Positions 17,711 to 26,165 of a stretch of 64,000 nt of DNA are shown here, one piece after another. A program made the position numbers and the translations under genes. This DNA comes from Tepidisphaeraceae bacterium (GTDB lineage Bacteria > Planctomycetota > Phycisphaerae > Tepidisphaerales > Tepidisphaeraceae). The stretch covers positions 434,001 to 498,000 of the forward strand of contig DASYHQ010000018.1 of the NCBI GenBank assembly GCA_035998445.1. Direction: 5' to 3'. Each line of letters starts with the position of its first letter. Within the stretch, counting starts at the first letter, position 1. The notes beneath the pieces are model-generated. The model saw nothing but the letters and a program-made list of their open reading frames with translations, searched no databases and had not been told where the DNA came from.

Positions 17711-17729
17711 ACATCACACATTGTGATGT
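17711..17729. promoter_or_regulatory. Candidate operator dyad upstream of the RHH-like gene
   Basis: The arms ACATCACA and TGTGATGT are perfect inverted copies around a 3-nt centre. On the minus strand the dyad falls between a TTGTCA box and a weak GATGTT box spaced 17 nt, so a bound protein would block this putative promoter. Autoregulation by the RHH-like protein is an inference. The half-site order is opposite to the E. coli Crp site. Confidence 0.55.
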
Positions 17730-17784
17730 GCCTGACAATGGGGGAATCTTCTCGACTCGCCTGATTTGAAAGCACCGGAGGCGC

Positions 17785-18435
17785 TCAGACCGGCGCTTGA
17801 TGGTGGTTGGGGCGATTTGTATCGTCCAACGTGTGCGGCGCAACGACCATGCGCACCAGTTCCGCGAGGCTGTCGGCCTGCATCTTCTGCATTACGTGCC
17901 CGCGGTGCGTTTCGACGGTCTTCTCACTCAATCCAAGCCGGGCCGCGACCTGCTTGTTGGCCAGGCCGGCGACGACCAACTCCATCACTTGGCGCTCGCG
18001 CGGTGTCAGCAGTGGCAGGCGCTTTCGCACGACGGCCTGACGCGCCTCGGCCTCGCGCTGCTCAGCGTCGATCGCGACCGCTTTCTGCATTGCGGCGGCC
18101 AACGCGGCGGCGTCGAAGGGCTTTTCGATGAAGTCGATCGCCTTCAGCTTCATCGCCGTCACCGCCTCGGGCACCTTCGCGAATGCGGTGATCACGATGG
18201 TCGGCAGGTTCACGCCCCGCTCGACCAGTTTCTGCAGCAGTTCGATGCCGGTCATGCCGGTCATCTGCACGTCGACCACCAGGCAGCCCGGCCAATCGTT
18301 CCCATAGCTGGCCAGGAACGCCTCGGCCGACTCGAACGATTCGGTGGCCAGCCCCACTGACGCCGCCACGTGCGCGATCATGCTGCGCGAGATCGCGTCG
18401 TCGTCGACCACGAATACCGTTGATGCTCTTTCCAT
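17785..18435 (-). CDS. FixJ/NarL-type response regulator
   Basis: A 216-residue transcription regulator. The receiver domain (about 5-120) has acceptor Asp55 (LVVDVQM), the FixJ-family [15 protein letters not shown] segment and Lys109 in IEKPF. The LuxR-type helix-turn-helix (about 140-200) carries [20 protein letters not shown] and [14 protein letters not shown]. It should activate promoters after phosphorylation by a kinase not encoded next to it. The region just upstream (18500-18700) is AT-rich compared with its surroundings and lies between this gene and the divergent leuD. Confidence 0.93.
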   Translation of the reverse strand: MERASTVFVVDDDAISRSMIAHVAASVGLATESFESAEAFLASYGNDWPGCLVVDVQMTGMTGIELLQKLVERGVNLPTIVITAFAKVPEAVTAMKLKAIDFIEKPFDAAALAAAMQKAVAIDAEQREAEARQAVVRKRLPLLTPRERQVMELVVAGLANKQVAARLGLSEKTVETHRGHVMQKMQADSLAELVRMVVAPHTLDDTNRPNHHQAPV

Positions 18436-18710
18436 GCTCTAGTCCACCCGTGCCACGCGGCCCCGATCGCCGCCCCGCGATCGTGAGGTCACCGCTCGCC
18501 CGCTACTTCTCCCCAATGCCCGTCACGACAACGACCAAGCTTCGCAGTATAGTACGAAAACGAACAGTCAACGGATAATAAAACCGGTTAACCCGCGGAC
18601 AGTATACACCACAAACGACCGTAAAGCGGACCGCCTCATATTTAATCGGCTGTACAGGCTTTTGGTTTGACCGTATTTTCTGCCCGACCACGAAAAAGGA
18701 AGACTTCCCC

Positions 18711-19271
18711 ATGCAGACCGTCCTGACCGGCAAGGCCTACGTCCTCGGCGACAACATCGACACCGACCAGATCATCCCCGCACAGTACCTGTCGTTTAAC
18801 CCGTCCCTCCCGGAAGAGCGCAAGTTCTTCGGCATGTACGCGATGAGCAGCGTCCCCGCTGGCCAAATGGGCCTGCCGCAGGGTGACGTGCGCTTCGTGC
18901 GCGATAACGAGTTCAGGAGCGACTTCTCGATCGTCATCGGTGGCAAGAACTTCGGTTGCGGCAGCTCACGCGAACACGCCCCCCTGGCGCTGGCCGAGGC
19001 GGGCGTCACCTGCGTGATCGCCGAGTTCTACGCACGCATCTTCTTCCGCAACAGCATCAACGGTGGCTACCTCGTCCCCATCGAGTCCGTCGAACCGCTG
19101 GCCGACAAGATCCGCACCGGTGACGAACTCGAGGTCCACCTGATCGACGGCTACGTCCTCAATAAGACCCAGGGCACCCGCCACGCGCTGAACCCGCTGG
19201 GCGACGTCCTCCCGATCATCGAGGCCGGTGGCGTCTTCAACTACGCCAAGGAAGCGGGAATGCTCAAGTAG
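18711..19271 (+). CDS. leuD: 3-isopropylmalate dehydratase small subunit
   Basis: The small subunit of the leucine-pathway isomerase, which converts 2-isopropylmalate to 3-isopropylmalate together with the Fe-S subunit LeuC. The 186-residue product has the swivel-domain hallmarks DNIDTDQIIPAQYL and GGKNFGCGSSREHAPLAL, and the IAEFYARIFFRNSINGG block. The YLSF segment follows the first motif, so a related dehydratase (such as a homoaconitase-like enzyme) is possible. AAGGAAG precedes the ATG. LeuC is not in the window; the AT-rich leader starting near 18540 suggests its own promoter. Confidence 0.85.
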   Translation: MQTVLTGKAYVLGDNIDTDQIIPAQYLSFNPSLPEERKFFGMYAMSSVPAGQMGLPQGDVRFVRDNEFRSDFSIVIGGKNFGCGSSREHAPLALAEAGVTCVIAEFYARIFFRNSINGGYLVPIESVEPLADKIRTGDELEVHLIDGYVLNKTQGTRHALNPLGDVLPIIEAGGVFNYAKEAGMLK

Positions 19272-19374
19272 CAGTTGGTGATTGATGAGTGGTGATCGAT
19301 CAGGCGATGGCAACTCCGCGTGCTGCGTCAGGCACCACACACCAATCATCACGATCTCCTGCAACACGCACCAC

Positions 19375-20001
19375 ATGACCAACAACGTCTTTCAAATTAA
19401 TCACCCGGTCATTCAGACGAAGCTGACCGAGCTGCGCGACTTCACGACCGATCATCGGGAGTTCCGCGCGCTGTTGAACGAGATTGCATCGTTGATGGTG
19501 TATGAGGTGACGCGCGACTGGCCGACGAAGGCTCGGCTCGTGCGCACGCCGATGGAGCAGTTCACCGGCGTGGAACTGGCCCGGCCGGTGACGCTGGTGC
19601 CGATCTTGCGTGCGGGCCTTGGGATGACGGACGGCGTGCTGGCGATGTTGCCGGATGCGCGCATGGGGCACTTGGGCGTGTATCGCAACGAGAGCACGCT
19701 GGAACCGGTGTCGTACTACTCGAAGTTTCCGCCGGACATTGCCGACACGGAAGTGCTGCTGATCGACCCGATGCTGGCGACCGGTGGCAGTGGGTCGGCG
19801 GCGGTGTCGTTCCTGAAGAAGGCGGGCGTCACCAGCATGAAGTTCGTCTGCCTGGTGGCCGCCCCCGAGGGCATCGCCGGGCTGCACGGCCAACACCCTG
19901 AGGTTCCGATCTACTGCGCGGCCGTTGATCGCGAGCTGAACGAGAAGGGCTACATCATGCCCGGCCTCGGCGACGCGGGTGACCGCATCTTCGGCACGTG
20001 A
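19375..20001 (+). CDS. upp: Uracil phosphoribosyltransferase
   Basis: A salvage enzyme that makes UMP from uracil and PRPP. The 208-residue product has the PRPP loop LLIDPMLATGGSG, the early VPILRAGLGMTDG segment, and the uracil-binding tail GYIMPGLGDAGDRIFGT. ATG 19375 begins the typical MTNNVFQINHPVIQTKL start; upstream codons are open but lie in a stretch with TGGTGATTGATGAGTGGTGA repeats. The length is standard for the family. It is downstream of leuD by about 100 nt and may be read with it. Confidence 0.95.
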   Translation: MTNNVFQINHPVIQTKLTELRDFTTDHREFRALLNEIASLMVYEVTRDWPTKARLVRTPMEQFTGVELARPVTLVPILRAGLGMTDGVLAMLPDARMGHLGVYRNESTLEPVSYYSKFPPDIADTEVLLIDPMLATGGSGSAAVSFLKKAGVTSMKFVCLVAAPEGIAGLHGQHPEVPIYCAAVDRELNEKGYIMPGLGDAGDRIFGT

Positions 20002-20106
20002 GCACGCCGCAAGTTCATCCCACGCGACGACGCAGTGGCAACCTTCGGATGACGCGAAGCGGCCCCACCGCTCTCGTTTCCCACGCAAGCGAGTAAACTG
20101 TTGCGT

Positions 20107-21969
20107 ATGCAGAACATCATCCGTCAGCCGATGTCCATCGATGAACTGGCAAAAGTGTTTGCCCGGTCACCACGGTTCCCGCTCGTGCCGCCGATGGAGG
20201 ACGCCGTCTGGCAGCGGGTGGCGGCCAACCCGAACCTGGCGAAGTGGGCGACGGCGCTGCGTGACGTCGCGATGACCGAAATCGACCAACCGCTGCCACC
20301 GCTAAGCGACGAGTTGTACGCCCAGTTCTACAAGACCGGCATCCGGCTGCCGTTCGAGCGCATCTACTTCTCAAGGCGGCGCAACCTGGCCCGCGCGGTC
20401 ATCTCCACCTTGATCGAGCCCGCCGGTGAAACCAAGCAGCGGCTGCTCGGTTCGGCGCTGTCGAAGATGCGGGAAGTCTTCAACGAAGAATCGTGGGCGC
20501 TGATCGCGCACACCGGTCACTCCCCCACCGGCAAAGACCCGCTCACGCTCGACCTGTTCTCCTCGGAGACGGCCAACCAGATGGGCGAGCTGCTGAGCCT
20601 CCTCGGCGACCACGTGCCGGCCGATCTGCAGCAGGCGATCCATCGACGGCTGCAAGTTGAGATCTTCGACAATTACCTGAACCGCCCGCACTACTGGATC
20701 GCCACGGCCTACAACTGGAATGCCGTCTGCCATCAAGGCGTGCTGGGCGCGGCGATGGGCCTGATCGACGATCCGGAGTTGCTCGCGCGGTTGTTTCACA
20801 AGGCCGCACCGAATCTCGCGATTTTCCTCACCGGCTTTACGCCCGATGGTGGCTGCTCGGAAGGCCCCGGTTACTGGGGTTACGGGTTCGGGTGGTTCAT
20901 GGAACTGAACCGTCAACTCGAGCTGCGCACGCGTGGCCGGCTGTCGCTCGTGGAGGGGGACGATCACGTGCGCGCCATCAGCCTGTTCGGGCCTCGCGTG
21001 ACGCTGAGCAACGGGCACGCGGTCAACTTCTCCGACAACGGCGCGCGCAGCATCCCGCGCGGCGTGCTGTTGCAGTATCTGGCCGACCGATTCAACGACG
21101 ACTTCATCCGCGTCAGCGCCCAATCCTCGTGGCGGCGCGAGGCTAACAGCCCACCAGACATGACGGCCGAGCGGCTCGACCTGTTCTACCTGTTGCGGCA
21201 TTTCCTGCGCTGCCCCGATGGCCCGCTGGACGCGCAACCGGTGCTGCCCGAGGGCGACATCGGCTTCCCCGACCTCGGCGTTCACCTGCTGCGCTTCCGC
21301 GACGCCGCCGGGCACCTTTGGGAACTGGCGGCCAAGGCGGGACACAACGCGGAGTTTCACAATCACAACGACGTCGGTTCGTACCTGTTGAACATCGACG
21401 GCCGTCGTGTGCTGACGGAGATCGGCGCGCCTGAGTACGTGCGCGAGTTCTTCAAGGAGGAAACGCGGTACACCTTCCTGGCCGCCCGGTCACTGGGCCA
21501 CCCACTGCCGCTTATCAACGGCCAGGAACAAGCCGCCGGCAAATCCTTCGCCGGCACCATTGCGGTGACTGGCAGCGGCGATCGTAGCACGATCGACATC
21601 GGCATCACCCGCGCGTACCCCGCCGAGGCCAGTTGCGAGCGGTGCCTGCGCCAAATCGCGATTGATAAGCGCTCGGGACGCATCGACATCACCGATCAAC
21701 TCACCCTCGCCCCCACCGCGACGACCGCTGAGTCGGCGGTGGTGACGGAGATGCCGGTGACGCTGATCGACGGTCACGCGTTTGTCACCAGCGGCAAGAA
21801 CACGCTGCGCGTCTCCCCGCTACCAGCGACGATTATCCGCGAGATCCAACGGCTGCCGTTCAACCACCACAACGGCTCGCCGGGCGAACTGTTCCGAATC
21901 GTGCTGGAGCCGAAGGCGTTCGATCACGAACTGACGATCGGTTGCTGGGTTGAACTGGCAGCGCCTTAG
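20107..21969 (+). CDS. Heparinase II/III family protein
   Basis: A 620-residue protein with the layout of heparinase II/III-type polysaccharide lyases: an alpha/alpha toroid (about 50-370), with HYWIATAYNWNAVCHQG and EGPGYWGYGFGWF aromatic segments, then a beta-sandwich (about 375-620). The signature GHNAEFHNHNDVGSY sits near residue 412. Such enzymes cut uronic-acid-containing chains by beta-elimination. No signal peptide is visible, so it may act on imported oligosaccharides in the cytoplasm. ATG 20107 was chosen over an in-frame TTG six bases earlier. No other sugar genes are adjacent, and the substrate is unknown. Confidence 0.85.
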   Translation: MQNIIRQPMSIDELAKVFARSPRFPLVPPMEDAVWQRVAANPNLAKWATALRDVAMTEIDQPLPPLSDELYAQFYKTGIRLPFERIYFSRRRNLARAVISTLIEPAGETKQRLLGSALSKMREVFNEESWALIAHTGHSPTGKDPLTLDLFSSETANQMGELLSLLGDHVPADLQQAIHRRLQVEIFDNYLNRPHYWIATAYNWNAVCHQGVLGAAMGLIDDPELLARLFHKAAPNLAIFLTGFTPDGGCSEGPGYWGYGFGWFMELNRQLELRTRGRLSLVEGDDHVRAISLFGPRVTLSNGHAVNFSDNGARSIPRGVLLQYLADRFNDDFIRVSAQSSWRREANSPPDMTAERLDLFYLLRHFLRCPDGPLDAQPVLPEGDIGFPDLGVHLLRFRDAAGHLWELAAKAGHNAEFHNHNDVGSYLLNIDGRRVLTEIGAPEYVREFFKEETRYTFLAARSLGHPLPLINGQEQAAGKSFAGTIAVTGSGDRSTIDIGITRAYPAEASCERCLRQIAIDKRSGRIDITDQLTLAPTATTAESAVVTEMPVTLIDGHAFVTSGKNTLRVSPLPATIIREIQRLPFNHHNGSPGELFRIVLEPKAFDHELTIGCWVELAAP

Positions 21970-21981
21970 TGGATCGCCTGC

Positions 21982-22122
21982 ACCGTGGCATGGGCGTCTC
22001 GCCCATGCATGAGGATTGGAACGGAAAGCATTATTAACTGGTTGCTGCGCCGGCCATGCGGCGGCCACAAATTCGATCTTATAACCTCATCACATGCATG
22101 GGCGAGACGCCCATGCCACGGT
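21982..22122. repeat. Family A inverted-repeat element (141 nt), copy 1
   Basis: The terminal arms 21982-22011 and 22093-22122 are perfect 30-bp inverted copies. Each arm is itself a hairpin (CATGGGCG-TCT-CGCCCATG preceded by ACCGTGG). The 81-nt centre shares GCGGCC-CACAAAT-type blocks with copies at 39768 and 55657. It lies 13 nt after the heparinase stop. The remainder of the 21970-22373 gap holds a -10-like box at 22288 and no gene. Confidence 0.92.
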
Positions 22123-22287
22123 CAGGCCACGCCAATTTTCACACTCTCACATCGACAAAACGAGATGCGACTCGCGGTAAATCCGGCCGCCGAGATATCC
22201 CGCGCTCCGCTCACCGTTGATCCCGCTATCCTGCTGATGCGATCCGCATAGAAACTGCACCGAACTCGTGTATAGGCAGCGGATCGG

Positions 22288-22293
22288 TATAAT
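22288..22293 (+). promoter_or_regulatory. Possible -10 box of the transglutaminase operon
   Basis: A perfect TATAAT lies 80 nt before the first start codon of the operon. No good -35 hexamer is present at 16-18 nt, so this is only a candidate. Confidence 0.35.
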
Positions 22294-22373
22294 CCCGCGG
22301 ACCAACCCATCGCCTTAACCGGCGACATGCAGATGTCCGCAGCGCTCAGCAGCCACGATATCGGATCCACGCC

Positions 22374-25300
22374 ATGGCCATTCGCGTTGCACTGAACCAC
22401 AAGACACGCTACCGGTACAAGAACAACGTCTGGCTGTCACCGCACGTCGTACGGCTGCACCCGGCGCCGCACACGCGCACGCCGATCGTCAGCTATTCGC
22501 TGAAAGTGACGCCCGGCGACCACTTCCTGAACTGGCTGCAGGACCCCTACAGCAACCGGCTGGCGCGACTGGTCTTCCCAAAGCAGACGCGCGAGTTCGC
22601 GATCGAGGTCGACCTGGTCGCCGAGTTGACGGTCATCAACCCGTTCGACTTCTTTCTCGAGCCGTACGCGGAGACGTTTCCCTTCACGTACGACGCGATG
22701 CTGCAGAAGGAGCTGGCGTCCTATCTACATGTCGACCCCGTGTCGCCAAAGCTCGCGTGCCTGCTCAAGCAGGCACGCCAGGCTGAGATGCGCACCGTCG
22801 ACTACCTCGTCAGCCTGAACGCGTTGGTTCAGCAGACCGTGAAGTACACGATTCGGCTTGAGCCGGGCATTCAGACGCCAGAGGAAACGCTGGCGCTGGG
22901 CACCGGTTCGTGCCGCGATAGCGCGTGGCTGCTGGTGCAGTTGCTGCGCAACCTTGGTTTGGCGGCCCGCTTCGTATCGGGCTACCTGATCCAGCTGGCG
23001 CCGGACGTGAAATCACTGGACGGCCCGAGTGGCACGGAAGTCGACTTCACCGATCTGCACGCCTGGACTGAAGTCTACCTGCCGGGCGCCGGCTGGGTCG
23101 GCCTGGACGCGACGAGCGGATTAATGACCGGCGAAGGCCACATCCCGCTCGCCTGCAGCGCCGACCCGCTCTCGGCCGCGGCCATCACAGGTTTTATTAC
23201 GGTCGATAAGGACACGACGATCGCCGAGCTTGAGCAGTTGCCCGATGCCACCTACGGCAAGTTGGAGGACGACGCGGGCGATACGTTTGAGTTCGCGATG
23301 ACCGTCACGCGCATCCACGAAGACCCGCGCGTTACCAAGCCCTACACCGACGAGCAGTGGGCCGAGATCGAATCGCTCGGCCATCAGGTGGACGCCGACC
23401 TGAAGCGCAACGACGTACGGCTGACCATGGGTGGTGAGCCGACGTTCGTGTCCATCGACGACATGGACGGCCCCGAGTGGAACAGTGACGCCCTTGGCCC
23501 CATGAAGTACAAGCGCGGCGATGAGCTCGTCCGGCGCTTGCGCGACCGCTTCGCGCCGGGTGGCTTCCTGCATCACGGGCAGGGCAAGTGGTATCCGGGT
23601 GAATCGCTGCCGAGATGGGCGTTCGGGTTGTACTGGCGCAAGGACGGCCAACCCATTTGGACCGATACGTCGCTGGTGGCGGACGAAACGAAGGACAACC
23701 GGTTGACGGAGAACGACGCCCGCGCGTTCATCATCGCGCTGGCCGAGCGGTTAAACGTCGACCCGCGGTTTGCGCTGCCGGGGTACGAGGACGTCTGGTA
23801 CTACCTGTGGAAGGAACGCCGGCTGCCGGTGAACGTCGACCCGTTCAACAGCAAGCTGGAGAACAAGCAAGACCGCGAGCGTCTGGCGAAGGTATTCGAG
23901 CAGGGGCTGGATAAGGTGATCGGCTACACCCTGCCGTTGCGACGCGACCGCTATACCGACGGCACCGGCGTCTGGACGAGCGGCGCGTGGTTCTTTCGGC
24001 CGGAGCGCATGTACCTTATTCCCGGCGACTCACCGATGGGATACCGGCTGCCGCTCGATTCGATCCCGTGGGTGTCGAAGACCGACTACCCGTACGTGCA
24101 CGAGATGGACCCATGGGCCGACCGCGCCCCGTTGCCCAGTCGCGAGGCCTTTGAAAAGCAGCAGTACCTCGTGGGCTCGCCTGAGCCGCGCCATCCGAGC
24201 GGCTACTTGGAGCAGACGCTCGAACCGGAATATACGATCGGCGACCGCGACGAGATGAACGCGGTGGACGCGTTCGGCTACAACGCCGGTGCCGACACAC
24301 GTGGTCGCAGCACGGGGCCCGGCCGAGGTCCGACGGCAACGCCACCGTTGCCGCCGTTGGACCCGTCGTTCCGCTCGCGCACCGACGAGCCGAGCCAGCG
24401 GCCAGCGCCGGGCCAGTCGGCGCCGTGGATCGTCCGCACCGCGCTCTGCACGCAGGTGCGCAACGGTGTGCTGCGCGTCTTCATGCCGCCGGTGCGACAT
24501 CTTGAAGATTACCTCGAGTTGGTGACCGCGCTCGAAGACACCGCCCGCGAGTTGAAGTTGCCGATTCTGGTCGAAGGCTATACGCCGCCGTACGACCCGC
24601 GCGTGAACGTGATCAAGGTGACGCCCGACCCGGGCGTCATCGAGGTGAACACGCATCCCGTGGAATCGTGGGACGACCTCGTGCGCAACACGACGGCGTT
24701 GTACGAGGAGGCTCGCCTGACGCGCCTTGGCACGGAAAAGTTCATGCTGGATGGCCGCCATACCGGCACGGGGGGTGGCAATCACATCGTGGTGGGCGCA
24801 TCGCGGCCGTCCGACTCCCCTTTCCTGCGCCGGCCGGACTTGCTGAAGAGCCTCGTAGGTTATTGGCACAACCACCCGTCGCTGTCGTACCTGTTCAGCG
24901 GCACGTTCGTCGGGCCGACCAGCCAGGCGCCGCGTGTCGACGAGGCGCGCAACGATCAGGTGTACGAGTTGGAGATCGCGTTCAAGGAAACCCGCCGCCG
25001 CGATGGTGACATTCCACCGTGGCTGGTCGATCGCCTCTTCCGCCACCTGTTGATCGACGCCACCGGCAACGCGCACCGGGCGGAGTTCTGCATCGATAAG
25101 CTCTACACCCCCGAAGGTGGCGCCGGCCGGCTTGGGTTGCTGGAGATGCGGGCTTTCGAGATGCCGCCGCACGCACGCATGAGCCTCACGCAGCACCTGC
25201 TGCTGCGAGCGCTCATCGCTCGCGTCTGGGCCCAGCCGTACGAGGCGCCGTTGGTGCGCTGGCGCACGGAGATCCACGACCGCTTCCTGCTGCCACATTT

Positions 25301-25934
25301 CGTCCGTCAGGATCTGGAAGACGTGATCGCCGACACGAACGCGTTCGGCTACGGCCTGAAGCCCGAGTGGTTCAACGCCCACTTCGAGTTCCGCTTCCCG
25401 CACTACGGCAACATCCAGAAGCGCGGTGTCGACGTTGAACTGCGCCAGGCGATCGAACCGTGGAACGTGCTCGGCGAAGAACCGGGCGGTGGTGGCACGG
25501 TGCGCTTCGTCGATTCGTCGCTGGAGCGTCTGCAGGTCTTCGTGAAGGGCATGACCGACCCGCGGCACGCGGTTACCGTCAATGGCGTGCGCGTCCCGCT
25601 GCACCCGACGGGCGTGAACGGGCAGTTCGTGGCCGGCGTGCGCTACCGCGCGTGGCGGCCACCGGAATGCCTGCACCCGACGATCGGCGTCCACTCGCCG
25701 CTCGTGTTTGACCTGGTGGACACCTGGGCGGGCCGGTCGATTGGTGGCGGCACGTACCACGTCTCGCATCCCGGCGGGCGCAGCTACGACACGTTCCCAG
25801 TGAACGCCTACGAGGCCGAGAGCCGCCGGATCGCGCGGTTCTTCAACTTCGGCCACACGCCGGGGCCCATGACGGTCGGTGAGCCGCGCGTCAGCAAGGA
25901 GTTCCCGTTCACGCTGGATCTGCGGACCGTTTGA
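22374..25934 (+). CDS. Transglutaminase-like protein with DUF2126 domain
   Basis: A 1186-residue protein. The N-terminal beta domain (about 5-85) and the transglutaminase-like core are followed by a very long DUF2126 region (about 300-1186). The cysteine-protease-type triad is intact: Cys180 (GTGSCRDSAW), His229 (DLHAWTE) and Asp245 (GLDATSG). The DUF2126 part has strongly conserved-looking blocks such as LTMGGEPTFVSIDD and DGRHTGTGGGNHIVVG, which resemble an amidoligase or glutamine-synthetase-like active site. No signal peptide is present. It is first in a three-gene operon with an ATP-grasp/alpha-E protein and a second transglutaminase. The chemistry is unproven; peptide bond making or cutting is expected. 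Confidence 0.9.
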   Translation: MAIRVALNHKTRYRYKNNVWLSPHVVRLHPAPHTRTPIVSYSLKVTPGDHFLNWLQDPYSNRLARLVFPKQTREFAIEVDLVAELTVINPFDFFLEPYAETFPFTYDAMLQKELASYLHVDPVSPKLACLLKQARQAEMRTVDYLVSLNALVQQTVKYTIRLEPGIQTPEETLALGTGSCRDSAWLLVQLLRNLGLAARFVSGYLIQLAPDVKSLDGPSGTEVDFTDLHAWTEVYLPGAGWVGLDATSGLMTGEGHIPLACSADPLSAAAITGFITVDKDTTIAELEQLPDATYGKLEDDAGDTFEFAMTVTRIHEDPRVTKPYTDEQWAEIESLGHQVDADLKRNDVRLTMGGEPTFVSIDDMDGPEWNSDALGPMKYKRGDELVRRLRDRFAPGGFLHHGQGKWYPGESLPRWAFGLYWRKDGQPIWTDTSLVADETKDNRLTENDARAFIIALAERLNVDPRFALPGYEDVWYYLWKERRLPVNVDPFNSKLENKQDRERLAKVFEQGLDKVIGYTLPLRRDRYTDGTGVWTSGAWFFRPERMYLIPGDSPMGYRLPLDSIPWVSKTDYPYVHEMDPWADRAPLPSREAFEKQQYLVGSPEPRHPSGYLEQTLEPEYTIGDRDEMNAVDAFGYNAGADTRGRSTGPGRGPTATPPLPPLDPSFRSRTDEPSQRPAPGQSAPWIVRTALCTQVRNGVLRVFMPPVRHLEDYLELVTALEDTARELKLPILVEGYTPPYDPRVNVIKVTPDPGVIEVNTHPVESWDDLVRNTTALYEEARLTRLGTEKFMLDGRHTGTGGGNHIVVGASRPSDSPFLRRPDLLKSLVGYWHNHPSLSYLFSGTFVGPTSQAPRVDEARNDQVYELEIAFKETRRRDGDIPPWLVDRLFRHLLIDATGNAHRAEFCIDKLYTPEGGAGRLGLLEMRAFEMPPHARMSLTQHLLLRALIARVWAQPYEAPLVRWRTEIHDRFLLPHFVRQDLEDVIADTNAFGYGLKPEWFNAHFEFRFPHYGNIQKRGVDVELRQAIEPWNVLGEEPGGGGTVRFVDSSLERLQVFVKGMTDPRHAVTVNGVRVPLHPTGVNGQFVAGVRYRAWRPPECLHPTIGVHSPLVFDLVDTWAGRSIGGGTYHVSHPGGRSYDTFPVNAYEAESRRIARFFNFGHTPGPMTVGEPRVSKEFPFTLDLRTV

Positions 25935-25988
25935 TCGGCCTAAGAGATTGCACCGGTCGCTGGGTATACTTGGCACGGCGTCCGCATT

Positions 25989-26128
25989 ACCGTGGCATGG
26001 GCGTCTCGCCCATGCGTCGGCCCGGAGCGGTTGACACGATTTGCGACGGAAGTTGAATCGACGGCGCCAGCAGAAAATCTTGCTTCGAGTCCTGCTGAAG
26101 TGCATGGGCGAGCCGCCCATGCCACGGT
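25989..26128. repeat. Family A element (140 nt), copy 2, inside the transglutaminase operon
   Basis: The terminal hairpin arms begin ACCGTGGCATGGGCG at 25989 and end with the inverse at 26128. The centre differs from the other copies. It lies between the first two genes of the operon, so it should be transcribed and fold into strong hairpins in the mRNA. It contains no stop codon in the frame of the downstream gene. Confidence 0.9.
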
Positions 26129-26165
26129 AAGAGCAGTCGCGACCACAACGAACGAGGTTGTTTTA

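Noticed and set aside
17346-17843. Toxin-antitoxin pair
   Set aside because: The RHH-like gene has no adjacent small toxin-like frame; the upstream gene is a FixJ-type regulator.
18436-18710. Leader peptide or T-box before leuD
   Set aside because: No Leu-rich short frame with a ribosome binding site and no T-box sequence; only an AT-rich stretch.
24030-26120. A 696-codon minus-strand frame
   Set aside because: Antisense to the transglutaminase-DUF2126 gene and entering the repeat at 25989; no motif, and the sense frame has clear catalytic residues.
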